This document shows, piece after piece, positions 18,931 to 28,654 of a stretch of DNA of 33,841 nucleotides. The stretch lies in NCBI GenBank assembly GCA_009926295.1, contig RFPF01000004.1:1-33841 (forward strand), given 5' to 3'. This DNA is from Planctomycetia bacterium (lineage in GTDB: Bacteria; Planctomycetota; Planctomycetia; Pirellulales; UBA1268). Positions within the stretch are counted from its first letter, which is position 1. Every line of letters begins with the position of its first letter. The translations under genes were made by a program, and so were the position numbers. The notes below the pieces were generated by a model. It made no database searches. It was not told where the DNA came from and saw nothing but the letters and a program-made list of their open reading frames with translations.

Positions 18931-19046
18931 CGGGCTTCTCTGAACCCCACTTCAATCCCCGAGGGTTGCCGCTACAACAACAGAGACCGCGATTTTTTCC
19001 GCGTGACGTCCTCGGACACCGTCTGCGAAGGGAAGGGTTCGATTCC

Positions 19047-19973
19047 ATGCACGCCGAACCGGCGACGGCTCGCGGGGCCGGGAGCGACGAGGTGATCGTC
19101 GCCGCCCGCAACCTCTCGAAAACCTACCGCGATTTCTGGGGACGCAGCAAGAAGGTGGCACTCAAGCCCCTCGACCTCGAGATCCGCCGCGGCGAGATCT
19201 TCGGGCTCCTCGGCCCCAACGGCTCGGGCAAGACGACGACGATGAAGCTCCTGCTCGGACTCATCTTTCCCACCTCCGGCGAGGCGCTCGTGTTCGGCCG
19301 CGACGCGACCGACGTCGCGAAGAACGAGCGGCTCGGCTACCTCCCGGAAGAGACGTATCTCTACAAATTTCTCGATGCCGAGGAGACCCTCGACTTCTAC
19401 GGCCGGCTGTTCGACATGCCGCCCGAAGAACGCAGGCGGCGGGCCGACGCGCTGATCGCGATGGTCGGGCTGTCCCGCGACAAGAAGCGGCAGCTCAGGG
19501 AGTACTCGAAGGGCATGACGCGGCGCATCGGCATCGCACAGGCGCTGATCAACGACCCCGAACTCGTGCTCCTCGACGAGCCGACCAGCGGCCTCGATCC
19601 GATCGGCACCCGCGAGATGAAGGATCTCATCATCGATCTCAAGCGGCGGGGCAAGACGGTGATCATGTCCTCGCACCTCCTCGCCGACGTCGAGGACGTG
19701 TGCGACCGGATCGCCGTGCTCCACCAGGGCGAACTCAAGGAACTCGGCCGCGTGGAGGACCTGCTGCGGGTCACGGACGTGACGCAGATCCGGGCCCGCG
19801 GCCTGCCGGCGGCAGCCGTCGAGGAAGTGCGGGCGGTGCTGCAGCGGCACGGCGGGGCCGATGTCGAGATCGGCAATCCCACGACGACGCTCGAGGAGCT
19901 CTTTCTCGAGGTGGTGCGTGACACCGAGGCTCGCCCCGGTCGGCGGGCCCGTCAGGCCGACAGGAGCGAGTGA
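19047..19973 (+). CDS. ABC transporter ATP-binding protein
   Basis: Walker [13 protein letters not shown], signature [15 protein letters not shown], Walker [14 protein letters not shown]. Confidence 0.93.
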   Translation: MHAEPATARGAGSDEVIVAARNLSKTYRDFWGRSKKVALKPLDLEIRRGEIFGLLGPNGSGKTTTMKLLLGLIFPTSGEALVFGRDATDVAKNERLGYLPEETYLYKFLDAEETLDFYGRLFDMPPEERRRRADALIAMVGLSRDKKRQLREYSKGMTRRIGIAQALINDPELVLLDEPTSGLDPIGTREMKDLIIDLKRRGKTVIMSSHLLADVEDVCDRIAVLHQGELKELGRVEDLLRVTDVTQIRARGLPAAAVEEVRAVLQRHGGADVEIGNPTTTLEELFLEVVRDTEARPGRRARQADRSE

Positions 19974-20009
19974 GCCGGGAACCTCCCGGCCCCGCGGGGC
20001 TGACCACGC

Positions 20010-21836
20010 ATGGTGCTCGAAGAGGACATTCCGCGGTTCACGGCCTGGATCGGACCCGCGCTGGTCTCGTGGCTGTTCGCGGCCGGCCTCGTGGCGGTGT
20101 TCGCCGCGGCGCTGGCGTGGCTGGTGCAATCGGTGCTGCACGGGCCGCTGGCCGCCGGTGACCGCGTCTACCGCGGCGTGCTCACCACGCTCGCGGACCT
20201 GGCCGGGATGTCGCCGCGGCGGGTGTGGGCCCTGGCGCGGCTGGCCGTGCAGGAATCACTCCGCAGGAACGTGCTCGTCGTGCTCGGCGTGTTCGCCGTG
20301 ATCGTGCTCTTCGCCGGCTGGTTCCTCGACCCCGCGAGCGTCAATCCCGGCAAGCTCTATCTGGGGTTCATCCTCTCGGCGACGAACCTGCTCGTGTGCC
20401 TCGTGGTCCTCGTGCTCTCCGTGTTCAGCCTGCCTGCGGACATCAAGGCCAAGGCGATCCAGACCGTGACGACCAAGCCCGTGCGCACCGGCGAGATCGT
20501 GCTGGGCCGCATGCTCGGCTTCGCCCTCGTGGGCACCGTGCTCCTGGCGTTGATGGGGGCCGTCGGCTGGGCGTTCGTCGTGCGCAGCGTGCAGCACTCA
20601 CACCTCGTGGAGGCCGCCGACGTGGTGGAGCTCGAGGCGGAGGACGGCTCGACCGCCGGCTTCGAGGGCCGGACGAGCCTCGCCCGCGGTCACCGGCATC
20701 GCCTCGATCTCGGCCCCGACGGGGTCGGCCGCACCGACACCGTGCAGGGTCACCGGCATGCCGTGCGGGCCCTGTCGGGGCCGGCGGGCACGACCTACGA
20801 AGTGGGGCCACCGGAGGGCCTTCTCGAGGCCCGCAAGCCGCTGCGTGGCACGCTGCGGTTCCTCGACCGGCAGGGCAAGCCGAGCACGAAGGGGATCAGC
20901 GTCGGGGCCGAGTGGTCGTACCGGCAGTACATCGAGGGCGGGTCGCTGGCGGCGGCGATCTGGACCTTCGACGGCGTGAGCGAGGCGCGGTTTCCCGACG
21001 GCCTGCCGCTGGAGATGATCGTGCGGGTGTTCCGCACCTACAAGGGCGACATCGAGAAGGGGATCGCCGGCAGCGTGCGGGTGCGCAATCCGGCCAACGG
21101 CCTGCAGTGCGACCCGATCTACTTCACGGCAAAGGAGTTCACGATCGACTCCCTGCTCATTCCGCGGCAGCTCGCGGCCACCACCAACGACGGGGGCACG
21201 CGGCAGGTCGACCTGTTCACCGACATCGTCACCGACGGCCGCGTGGAAGTGGTTCTGCAGTGCCTCGAACCGGCCCAGTACTACGGGGTGGCCCAGGCCG
21301 ACTTCTACCTGCGGCAGGGCAGCGGTTCGTTCGCGGTGAACTATCTCAAGAGTTGCCTGGGCATCTGGTTCTCGATGCTCATCGTGACGGCACTCGGCGT
21401 GATGTTCAGCACGTTCCTCGCCGGGCCGGTGGCCCTGCTGGCGGTTCTCTCGGTGGTGCTGGTCGGCCAGTTCCGCGAGTTCATCCAGAGGCTCTTCGAG
21501 AGCCAGGTCACGGGCGACAGCCGTCTCGTGCCCGGAGGCGGGCCGATCGAGTCGCTCTACCGGATCGTCACTCAGACGAGCATCACGCTGGAACTCGACC
21601 CCTCGCCCGCCGTGAGCGCGATGAAGGCCCTGGACACCCTGCTTCTGGCGCCCATGCGGCTGGGCGCCGCCCTGTTTCCGTCGCTTTCTGCGCTCGGCAC
21701 GGGTGATTTCCTCGCCGGCGGCTTCGACATCCCCTACGATCTGATCGGGGCTCATGCCGTGGAAACGTTCGGGTATCTCGTCGCGTTTTTCATCGCCGGG
21801 GCCGTCTGCCTCAAGGCCCGGGAGGTGGCCGCATGA
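20010..21836 (+). CDS. ABC-2-type permease with large extracytoplasmic insert
   Basis: 608 aa; TM helices at both ends (ALVSWLFAAGLVAVFAAALAWL; VLVVLGVFAVIVLFAGWFL; AVALLAVLSVVLVG), follows the ATPase gene. Confidence 0.78.
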   Translation: MVLEEDIPRFTAWIGPALVSWLFAAGLVAVFAAALAWLVQSVLHGPLAAGDRVYRGVLTTLADLAGMSPRRVWALARLAVQESLRRNVLVVLGVFAVIVLFAGWFLDPASVNPGKLYLGFILSATNLLVCLVVLVLSVFSLPADIKAKAIQTVTTKPVRTGEIVLGRMLGFALVGTVLLALMGAVGWAFVVRSVQHSHLVEAADVVELEAEDGSTAGFEGRTSLARGHRHRLDLGPDGVGRTDTVQGHRHAVRALSGPAGTTYEVGPPEGLLEARKPLRGTLRFLDRQGKPSTKGISVGAEWSYRQYIEGGSLAAAIWTFDGVSEARFPDGLPLEMIVRVFRTYKGDIEKGIAGSVRVRNPANGLQCDPIYFTAKEFTIDSLLIPRQLAATTNDGGTRQVDLFTDIVTDGRVEVVLQCLEPAQYYGVAQADFYLRQGSGSFAVNYLKSCLGIWFSMLIVTALGVMFSTFLAGPVALLAVLSVVLVGQFREFIQRLFESQVTGDSRLVPGGGPIESLYRIVTQTSITLELDPSPAVSAMKALDTLLLAPMRLGAALFPSLSALGTGDFLAGGFDIPYDLIGAHAVETFGYLVAFFIAGAVCLKAREVAA

Positions 21837-23353
21837 CCGCGCCCGTGAAATCCTGGCTCGGCCTGCGACGGGAGACGCTTCTCGCCCTCGTCGCCATCGC
21901 CGTGCTGCTCGTGCCGCTTTCCGTGCTCAGCCAGCCGGCCGACTCGACGAGCGCCGGCGGCTTCCTGGCCCGGCAGCGGGCCAAGTTCGGGCTCTCGCAG
22001 GCGAACCTGGGCGAGGTCGATCCCACGAGCGAGACGATGCGGCTGGCGACGCTGGGCCTGAAGAACGTGGCCGTGACGCTGCTCTGGGACCGGGCCAACC
22101 ACTACAAGAAGGTGGAGGACTGGACGAACCTGTCGGCGGCCCTCGAGCAGATGACGAAGCTGCAGCCGAACTTCTACTCCGTGTGGGACTTTCAGGCCCA
22201 CAATCTCTCCTACAACATCTCCGTGGAGTTCGACGACTACCACGACCGCTACGCGTGGGTCATGAAGGGGATCGAGTTCCTCAGGCAGGGAATCTTTCTC
22301 AACCAGCGCGAGCCGAGGCTGCTCGGCAGGATGGGCTGGTTTCTCGGGCAGAAGATCGGGCGGGCCGACGAGAAGAAACAGTATCGCCGCCTCTTCAAGG
22401 CCGACGACGACTTCCACGAGCGCGACCGCCCTGGCCGCACGCTCCCGGAACGGGACAACTGGCTGGTGGCCCGTGAAAAATACGTCGCGGGTCAGCAGCT
22501 GGCCGACTCGGGTGCGCCGCTCCGGACGACGCCGCTCATCTTCCACAGCGAGCCGATGATGACGGCGATCAACTATGCGAGGGCGATCGAGGAGGATGGC
22601 GTCTTCGGGGAGACGGCCCGCGACGCGTGGAACCTCGCCGGCGACGAGATGCGCCGGTATGCCGTCCGCGAGATTCCCACGAGCTGGGATGTGCCGATCC
22701 GGCTCGGCCTGCGCGAGGCGGAACTGGCCCGTGCGCAGAAGCTGGCCGAGGAGCTCGAGGCGCTCGTCCCCGGCAAGTTCAAGGAACTCGAGGAGCGGCA
22801 GCGGGCGGCCCTCACGCCGGATCAGCGGGCCGCGCTCGACACGCCGCCGCTCGACCGCACCGAGGCCCAGCAGAGGGCTGCCGCCGAGGCGGGCGCAGCC
22901 TTGACCGTCACGTGGCCGATGGTCGCCCGTGAAGCGCCGGCCGCTGTCCGCGAGAGGGCCCGGGATCTTGCCCGTCGGTATCTCGAGGCCTCCGAGACCG
23001 CCCAGATCATCGAGCGCTACCGGGAGATCGTGAACTTCGACTTCTGGCGGGCGGCCTGCGAAGTGGAGGTCACTGAACCCGCGCTGCGGGCCCGCGAGAC
23101 GGCCTGGCGGGCGGAGCGGGAGTTCGAGAACGCCCGGCTCCTGCCGGCGAAGAAGGCCTACGAGGAGTCTTTTGCCGCGTGGCGGGAGGTGCTTGACGCC
23201 TCACCCGTACTCAAGGCGGACGACCTCACGGGCGATGACCTGGTGGAGTTGGTGGATCGCTACCGCAAGGTGCTCGAGCAGCTGGATGAGAAATTCCCGA
23301 AGCCGTTCATTCTCCAGGACGTGCTCGACAAGGCGCGGCCCGCGGGCGGCTGA
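21833..23353 (+). CDS. Membrane-anchored hypothetical protein linked to the ABC module
   Basis: 506 aa, N-terminal TM LLALVAIAVLLVPLSVLSQPA; ATGA overlap with the permease stop; C-terminal half shared with the next gene. Confidence 0.75.
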   Translation: MTAPVKSWLGLRRETLLALVAIAVLLVPLSVLSQPADSTSAGGFLARQRAKFGLSQANLGEVDPTSETMRLATLGLKNVAVTLLWDRANHYKKVEDWTNLSAALEQMTKLQPNFYSVWDFQAHNLSYNISVEFDDYHDRYAWVMKGIEFLRQGIFLNQREPRLLGRMGWFLGQKIGRADEKKQYRRLFKADDDFHERDRPGRTLPERDNWLVAREKYVAGQQLADSGAPLRTTPLIFHSEPMMTAINYARAIEEDGVFGETARDAWNLAGDEMRRYAVREIPTSWDVPIRLGLREAELARAQKLAEELEALVPGKFKELEERQRAALTPDQRAALDTPPLDRTEAQQRAAAEAGAALTVTWPMVAREAPAAVRERARDLARRYLEASETAQIIERYREIVNFDFWRAACEVEVTEPALRARETAWRAEREFENARLLPAKKAYEESFAAWREVLDASPVLKADDLTGDDLVELVDRYRKVLEQLDEKFPKPFILQDVLDKARPAGG

Positions 23354-23531
23354 CGGGGGGCTTGATACCAGGTGTCCGGCGGCGGCCCAGACGCCCGGAA
23401 AGCACGGGCCAGCGGCATCGACGCGGCCCCGGTGAACCCTCTCGGCCCGCGCGACGTATGGTTGGCAACACCGCGGATGAGTCCGTGCCACCCGGGGCAG
23501 GCCGCACCCACCGCTTCACAAGGAGTCAGTC

Positions 23532-24380
23532 ATGGCCACCATCGTCGCGCCCACCCACCGCCAGCATGCCTTCTGGCTGAGAGTCGTCGAGGATATCGCC
23601 CTGGTGATCGCCTGCACGGCCGTCGCCTGGATGCTCTACGCCGTCGTGGTGCTGCGGCCTGCATCGTGGCGGGAGACGCTGCCGCTGCAGGGGATCGTCG
23701 GCGGAACGTCCCCGCGCGAGTCTCTTCCGCTGCCGGTGGTGGCCGCCAGCCGGCCCATGATGGCCGCCATCGCAGCCGCGACGGAGCTCGAGGAGCATGG
23801 CGAGTTCGGCCCCCAGGCCGCGGCGGCCTGGGAGAAGGCTGCCGCCGAGTGCCGCAGGCTCTCGGTGCAGCCGATTTCCCGTCAGGGCGGCGTCCCGCTC
23901 ATGCTCTGGCTCCTGGAGGCCGAGCAGGAGCGTGCGGGCGAACTGGCCGCGGTCCTCGCGTCGCCCGGCACCCCTCCCGATGAAGTCGCCGCCCTCGAGA
24001 CCCTCCAGGCCGAGGCCACCGACAACGTGGCGTTGATCCAACGCTATCGGGACATCGTGAACTTCGATCACTGGCGGGCGGTGTGCGAGATCGGCACCAC
24101 CGCCGCCGGCCGCGAGGCGCACGCGGCGCAGTGGTTGGCGGATCGTGCCACAGCCGCGGGGCGGACCGCGGAAGCGAGGGAGGCCCACGAGGCGTCGTTC
24201 CGCGCCTGGCGGCAGGTGCTCGACGCCCGGCCCGCCCTCCTCGACGACGCGCTTGTGGTCGAGGACATCGCCGACAGGATCGGCAGTTACCGCAAGGTTC
24301 TCGCCGGTCTCGATGCGCCGTTCCCCGAGGCCTTCGTGCTCCGGGACGTCGTGGTCCGGGCCGGTGGCATCGCCGACTGA
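23532..24380 (+). CDS. Hypothetical protein, shorter paralog of the preceding gene
   Basis: LIQRYRDIVNFDHWRAVCEI vs IIERYREIVNFDFWRAACEV and SFRAWRQVLDARPALL vs SFAAWREVLDASPVLK; N-terminal TM IALVIACTAVAWMLYAVVVL; preceded by aaggag. Confidence 0.78.
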   Translation: MATIVAPTHRQHAFWLRVVEDIALVIACTAVAWMLYAVVVLRPASWRETLPLQGIVGGTSPRESLPLPVVAASRPMMAAIAAATELEEHGEFGPQAAAAWEKAAAECRRLSVQPISRQGGVPLMLWLLEAEQERAGELAAVLASPGTPPDEVAALETLQAEATDNVALIQRYRDIVNFDHWRAVCEIGTTAAGREAHAAQWLADRATAAGRTAEAREAHEASFRAWRQVLDARPALLDDALVVEDIADRIGSYRKVLAGLDAPFPEAFVLRDVVVRAGGIAD

Positions 24381-25670
24381 TCAGGCCCTCGTGACCAGCA
24401 GCTTGTCGATCCGCCGTCCGTCCATGTCGACCACCTCGATCGAGAGTCCCTGCCAGCGAGTTTTGTCACCCGTGGCCGGAATCCGCTCCAAAAGCGCGAG
24501 AACCAGCCCCGAGACGGTGGAATATTCGCGCGGCAGGGACTCGAGTTTGATGTCGAATCGCTCCGCGAGTTCCTCGACACCGGCACCGCCGTCGACCAGC
24601 CACGATCCGTCTTCGCGCTGTACGAACGCGGTCGCCTTGTCGCGCCGGTGTTCGTCGTGGATCTCACCCACGAGCTCTTCGAGGACGTCCTCGAGGGTCA
24701 CGAGCCCCTCTGTGCCGCCGTACTCGTCGAGCACGATCGCGAGCTGATTCCGCTCCTTCTGGAAGAGCTCGAGGAGCCGGTCGAGCGGCATGGTCTCGGG
24801 GACGAACAACGCGCGGTGGAGCATCTTCCGAAGTTCGATCGGCCAGCCCATCCAGTTGTGCCGCAGCACGTCCTTGAGCGACACGAATCCGAGGATGTGA
24901 TCGAGCGAGCCCTCGTAGACGGGCAGCCGCGAGTAGCCCGCCATCGCGATCGCCCCCAGGACCTCCGAGGGGGGCGTGTCGATGTCGAGGGCGTCGAGGT
25001 CGATGCGGGGCCGCATGATGTCACGCACGGTGCGGTCGCCGAGCCTCAGGGCCTCGGCGGCGACGGCCTGCTCGACGGCCTCGAGCACGCCCTCGGCGCG
25101 GCCGGCCTCGAGCAGGTGCTCGATGTCGTCGACCGAGACGGTCGGCCCGTCCTGCTTGTGGGCTCCGAGCACGAACAGCATGGCCGACGTGGCGGTGCTG
25201 AGTCCCCACACGAGCGGCTTTGTGATCCGCGCGAACAACTGCATCGCGGGGGCGACGATCCGGGCGATCGGCTCGGCCCGCCGCAGTGCCAGCCGTTTCG
25301 GCACGAGCTCCCCGAGCAGGAGCGTGAGGAACGAGAGGATCGCCACGAACGACGTGAGTGCGATCGAGCGGGCCACGGCCGGGGAAACCGACGGCCCGTG
25401 AGTGGTGATCCATTCCGCGAGGTCGCTGACGATCCGATCGCCTCCGTACGCCGCCGCCAGCGTCCCCACGAGCGTGATCCCGATCTGCACCGTGGGCAGG
25501 AACTTGTCGGGACTCGTCGCCAGTTCGAGCGCCTTGCCGGCGGCGGCGTCGCCGGCCTCGGCCATCTGCCGCAGCCGCCCGCGCCGGCTGGCGACGATCG
25601 CCATTTCGGCGCCCGAGAAGAACCCGTTGGCCAGGATCAGCGCCAGGACGATGAGAATTTCCTGCAGCAT
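24381..25670 (-). CDS. Hemolysin family protein (CNNM + CBS pair + CorC/HlyC domain)
   Basis: LILANGFFSGAEMAIVASRRGRLRQMAEAG; VRDIMRPRIDLDAL; LAIVLDEYGGTEGLVTLEDVLEELVGEI. Confidence 0.93.
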   Translation of the reverse strand: MLQEILIVLALILANGFFSGAEMAIVASRRGRLRQMAEAGDAAAGKALELATSPDKFLPTVQIGITLVGTLAAAYGGDRIVSDLAEWITTHGPSVSPAVARSIALTSFVAILSFLTLLLGELVPKRLALRRAEPIARIVAPAMQLFARITKPLVWGLSTATSAMLFVLGAHKQDGPTVSVDDIEHLLEAGRAEGVLEAVEQAVAAEALRLGDRTVRDIMRPRIDLDALDIDTPPSEVLGAIAMAGYSRLPVYEGSLDHILGFVSLKDVLRHNWMGWPIELRKMLHRALFVPETMPLDRLLELFQKERNQLAIVLDEYGGTEGLVTLEDVLEELVGEIHDEHRRDKATAFVQREDGSWLVDGGAGVEELAERFDIKLESLPREYSTVSGLVLALLERIPATGDKTRWQGLSIEVVDMDGRRIDKLLVTRA

Positions 25671-25681
25671 GGGACTCCGGT

Positions 25682-26839
25682 TCAGCCTGCGGCGTGGTCG
25701 CGACGTGTGATCGCGAGGTTGTCGCGGTGGATCACCTCCTCATACGGGCAGAAGCCGAGCATTCCTGCGATGCTGTCCGTCTTGAGGCCGGCGATGCGGC
25801 GCAGCTCTGCCCCCGAGTAGTTCACGAGTCCGCGGGCGAATTCCCTGCCGTCCTCGGCGGCGATCGCGACCACGTCGCCGGAGGCAAAGTCGCCCTCCAG
25901 CCGCCGCACTCCCGCCGCCAGCAGGCTCCGGCCGTTGGCCACGATGGCGTCACGGGCGCCCTCGTCGACGATCACCCTGCCGCGGGCATCGGCCGACCAT
26001 CCGAGCCAGCGCTTCCACGCCGGTACCGTCGCGCCCCGGCCGACGAAGGCCGTGCCGATGTCCTCGCCCGCCATCAGACGCTCCAGCACGCGGTCGTCGC
26101 GGCCGGAGGCGATGACGCAGTGGCTGCCCGCCTCGGTCGCGATGCGCGCGGCCGTGATCTTGCTCGCCATGCCGCCCTTCGACACACCGCCGAGGTGATC
26201 GCGCGCGAGGGCCTCGACGGCGCCGTCGATCCGCTCCACGAGCGGAAGCCGGGCCGCGCCCGGCTCGGCGGGGTGCCGGTCGAAGACGCCATCGACGTCC
26301 GACAGGAGCACGAGCAGGTCGGCCCCGAGGAGCGTGGTGACCAGGGCGGCGAGCCGATCATTGTCGCCGAAGCTCGTCCGCAATTCCTCGACGCTCACGG
26401 TGTCGTTTTCGTTGATGACCGGGATCGCGCCGTAATCGAGAAGGGCGCGAAGCGTGTTGCGGATGTTGAGGTATCGGGCGCGGTCCTGGAGGTCTTCGGC
26501 CACCAGCAGCACCTGCGCGGCATGGCGGCCGTGACCGCGGAAGGCCCGCTCGTAGGCCTCGATGAGAGAACTCTGCCCGATCGCCGCCACCGCCTGGAGG
26601 TGGGCGAGTTCCTGGGGCCGCTCCGCAAGCCCCATGCGGCCCATGCCCGCCCCCACGGCGCCGGAACTCACGAGCACGACCCTCCGGCCCTGGGAAAGCA
26701 AGGCGTCGAATTGTCGTCCCAAGGCTTCGATGCGGGCCGAGTCGAGCAGGCCGTCCGCCCCGGTGAGTACGCGGGTGCCGACCTTCACGATGATCAATCG
26801 CGAGGATTCGGCGAGGACCCGGCGCGTGGGATCAGCCAT
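25682..26839 (-). CDS. proB: Glutamate 5-kinase with PUA domain
   Basis: LIIVKVGTRVLTG, VLVSSGAVGAGMGRMGL, PVINENDTVSVEELRTSFGDNDRLAALV, GGMASKITAARIA; C-terminal PUA-like region. Start at MADPTRR (26839). Confidence 0.94.
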   Translation of the reverse strand: MADPTRRVLAESSRLIIVKVGTRVLTGADGLLDSARIEALGRQFDALLSQGRRVVLVSSGAVGAGMGRMGLAERPQELAHLQAVAAIGQSSLIEAYERAFRGHGRHAAQVLLVAEDLQDRARYLNIRNTLRALLDYGAIPVINENDTVSVEELRTSFGDNDRLAALVTTLLGADLLVLLSDVDGVFDRHPAEPGAARLPLVERIDGAVEALARDHLGGVSKGGMASKITAARIATEAGSHCVIASGRDDRVLERLMAGEDIGTAFVGRGATVPAWKRWLGWSADARGRVIVDEGARDAIVANGRSLLAAGVRRLEGDFASGDVVAIAAEDGREFARGLVNYSGAELRRIAGLKTDSIAGMLGFCPYEEVIHRDNLAITRRDHAAG

Positions 26840-26983
26840 GGACTTGGGAAGATTCGGTGCCGCGAAACGGTAACGGGCCCGAATCCTACCCTTCCGGTGT
26901 CGCGGTCGGCCACCGCCGCGCCGCCACGGCGAAAATCGCCCATCCCATCGGCATCGCCAATCCTGCCGCAGGAGTTCGGCCCG

Positions 26984-27013
26984 TTGAGTCGCGTCGGGGC
27001 GAACGGCTATAGT
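26984..27013 (+). promoter_or_regulatory. Candidate purF promoter TTGAGT-N18-TATAGT
   Basis: TTGAGT 26984-26989, TATAGT 27008-27013, 18-nt spacer, 46 nt upstream of the GTG start. Confidence 0.4.
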
Positions 27014-27059
27014 CACGAATACGTCGAGTGCCTGCCCGGCTGTCCCACGGTCCTTCCCG

Positions 27060-28628
27060 GTGAGCGAACTCCATCACGAGTGCGGCCTCGCGGCGATCTA
27101 CCACCTGCCGGGTGCCGAGCCGAGTCCGCTCTGCCCGGCACAGGGCCCGGACGAGGTGTCCCGTCTCCTGCCGCGGATGCTCCTCGACATCCAGAACCGC
27201 GGCCAGCTCTCCGCCGGGATGACCGCATGGAGCCCGGCCCGCAGCCAGCTCCTCGCCACGCTCAAGGACGTCGGCACCGTGAGCGAGGTCTTTCGGCTCG
27301 GCCACCGTGGCAAGTACGAGAGCCTCATGGAGCAGCACCTCGGCCGTGCGGCGATAGGCCACGTCCGCTACGCCACCTGCGGTGCCGACGACCGCGGCTA
27401 TGCGCAGCCGCTCGAGCGGCCGCACATCCAGAAACGGAAGTGGTTCTCCTTCGGATTCAACGGCCAGCTCGCCAACTATCCGGAACTGCGGACCGAGATC
27501 CTCGCCGGAGACGACAACCATCTCGTTCGTGACAACGACACCGAAGTGATCATGCACGCGATCGGCAACGAGCTTTCGCGCAACCCGGAAATGGCCCCCG
27601 CCGACCTGCTCGCGGCGATCTCGGGGCGTTTCGACGGTGCCTGGAACATCGCGATGCTCGACGCGTGCGGGCGAATGATCGTCGCGCGCGACCCGCTCGG
27701 CATCCGGCCGATGGAGTACGCCCGGCTCGGCCCGCTCGTGGCCGCGGCGAGCGAGAGCGTTGCCCTGCTCAACCTCGGCTTCCCGCCCGAGTCGATCCGT
27801 TCGCTCGAGCCCGGGACGGCGCTGGTCATCGACGAAGGACAGGTGCGGATCGACCGCTTCGCCGCCAGCCCGCGGCGGGCACACTGCTTCTTCGAGTGGA
27901 TCTACTTCGCCAACGTCGCGAGCACCATGGACGAACGCAGCGTGTATCTGACGCGGAAGCGACTCGGCGAGGAACTGGCCCGGCTCGAGACCGTTCCGAT
28001 AGATGCCGACACGGTGGTGGTGCCGGTGCCCGACACCAGCAAAGCCGCCGCCGACGCGATGGCCTACGCGCTGTCGACGCCCTGCGTCGAGGGCCTGATC
28101 CGCAATCGCTACACCGGCCGCACGTTCATCGACGGGGCCTCGAGCAGGCGGCAGAAGGCCGAGTCGAAATATACGCCGCTCCGCGAGGTCCTCGAGGGGA
28201 AGAGAGTCCTGCTCGTCGAGGACTCGATCGTGCGCAGCACCACGATGAAGGTGCTGCTGGGGAGGATGCGGTCGCTCGGCCGGGCCCGCGAGATCCACGT
28301 GAGGGTCGCCTGCCCGCCGATCATCGCGCCGTGCTTCTACGGGATCGACATGTCGACGATCGACGAGCTCTTCGCGCCGGCGTTCCTTCCCGACGGACGG
28401 CTTTCGGAGGAGGCGCAGGGGGCGATGGCCGCCAAACTGGGGGCCGACTCGCTCCGCTACCTGCCCGTCGCCGCGGTGGCACGGTCGATCGGCCTGGAGG
28501 CCTCGGAACTCTGCCAGGCCTGCCTGACGGGTGACTATCCCACGCCCGCCGGGGAGCGGCTGTACCAGGTCGCCCTCGCCCAGACAGCGCGAGGCCGAGC
28601 GTGCCGCACGTACGAGGCCGTTCCGTAG
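27060..28628 (+). CDS. purF: Amidophosphoribosyltransferase (divergent, Fe-S type)
   Basis: Short leader MSELHHE before catalytic Cys (CGLAAIYH); PRPP loop [39 protein letters not shown] start. Confidence 0.85.
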   Translation: MSELHHECGLAAIYHLPGAEPSPLCPAQGPDEVSRLLPRMLLDIQNRGQLSAGMTAWSPARSQLLATLKDVGTVSEVFRLGHRGKYESLMEQHLGRAAIGHVRYATCGADDRGYAQPLERPHIQKRKWFSFGFNGQLANYPELRTEILAGDDNHLVRDNDTEVIMHAIGNELSRNPEMAPADLLAAISGRFDGAWNIAMLDACGRMIVARDPLGIRPMEYARLGPLVAAASESVALLNLGFPPESIRSLEPGTALVIDEGQVRIDRFAASPRRAHCFFEWIYFANVASTMDERSVYLTRKRLGEELARLETVPIDADTVVVPVPDTSKAAADAMAYALSTPCVEGLIRNRYTGRTFIDGASSRRQKAESKYTPLREVLEGKRVLLVEDSIVRSTTMKVLLGRMRSLGRAREIHVRVACPPIIAPCFYGIDMSTIDELFAPAFLPDGRLSEEAQGAMAAKLGADSLRYLPVAAVARSIGLEASELCQACLTGDYPTPAGERLYQVALAQTARGRACRTYEAVP

Positions 28629-28630
28629 GA

Positions 28631-28654
28631 CGGGCCTCAGCCCGGCGCCTCTCG
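28631..28654. repeat. REP-like palindrome between convergent purF and trmB
   Basis: CGGGCctcaGCCCG hairpin; preceded by taggac; gcccggcgcctctcg is identical to 15 nt of repeat copy A. Confidence 0.5.

Noticed and set aside
20689-20760. 12-bp direct repeat ggtcaccggcat inside the ABC permease
   Set aside because: Encodes GHRH twice within a coding region; too short and only two copies to claim functional repeat.
23354-23531. Possible riboswitch or ncRNA between the two ABC-module paralogs
   Set aside because: GC-rich with some pairing potential but no recognisable riboswitch core that I can support by eye.
25694-27532. 612-aa plus-strand ORF over proB and purF start
   Set aside because: Antisense/out-of-frame shadow of proB and purF.
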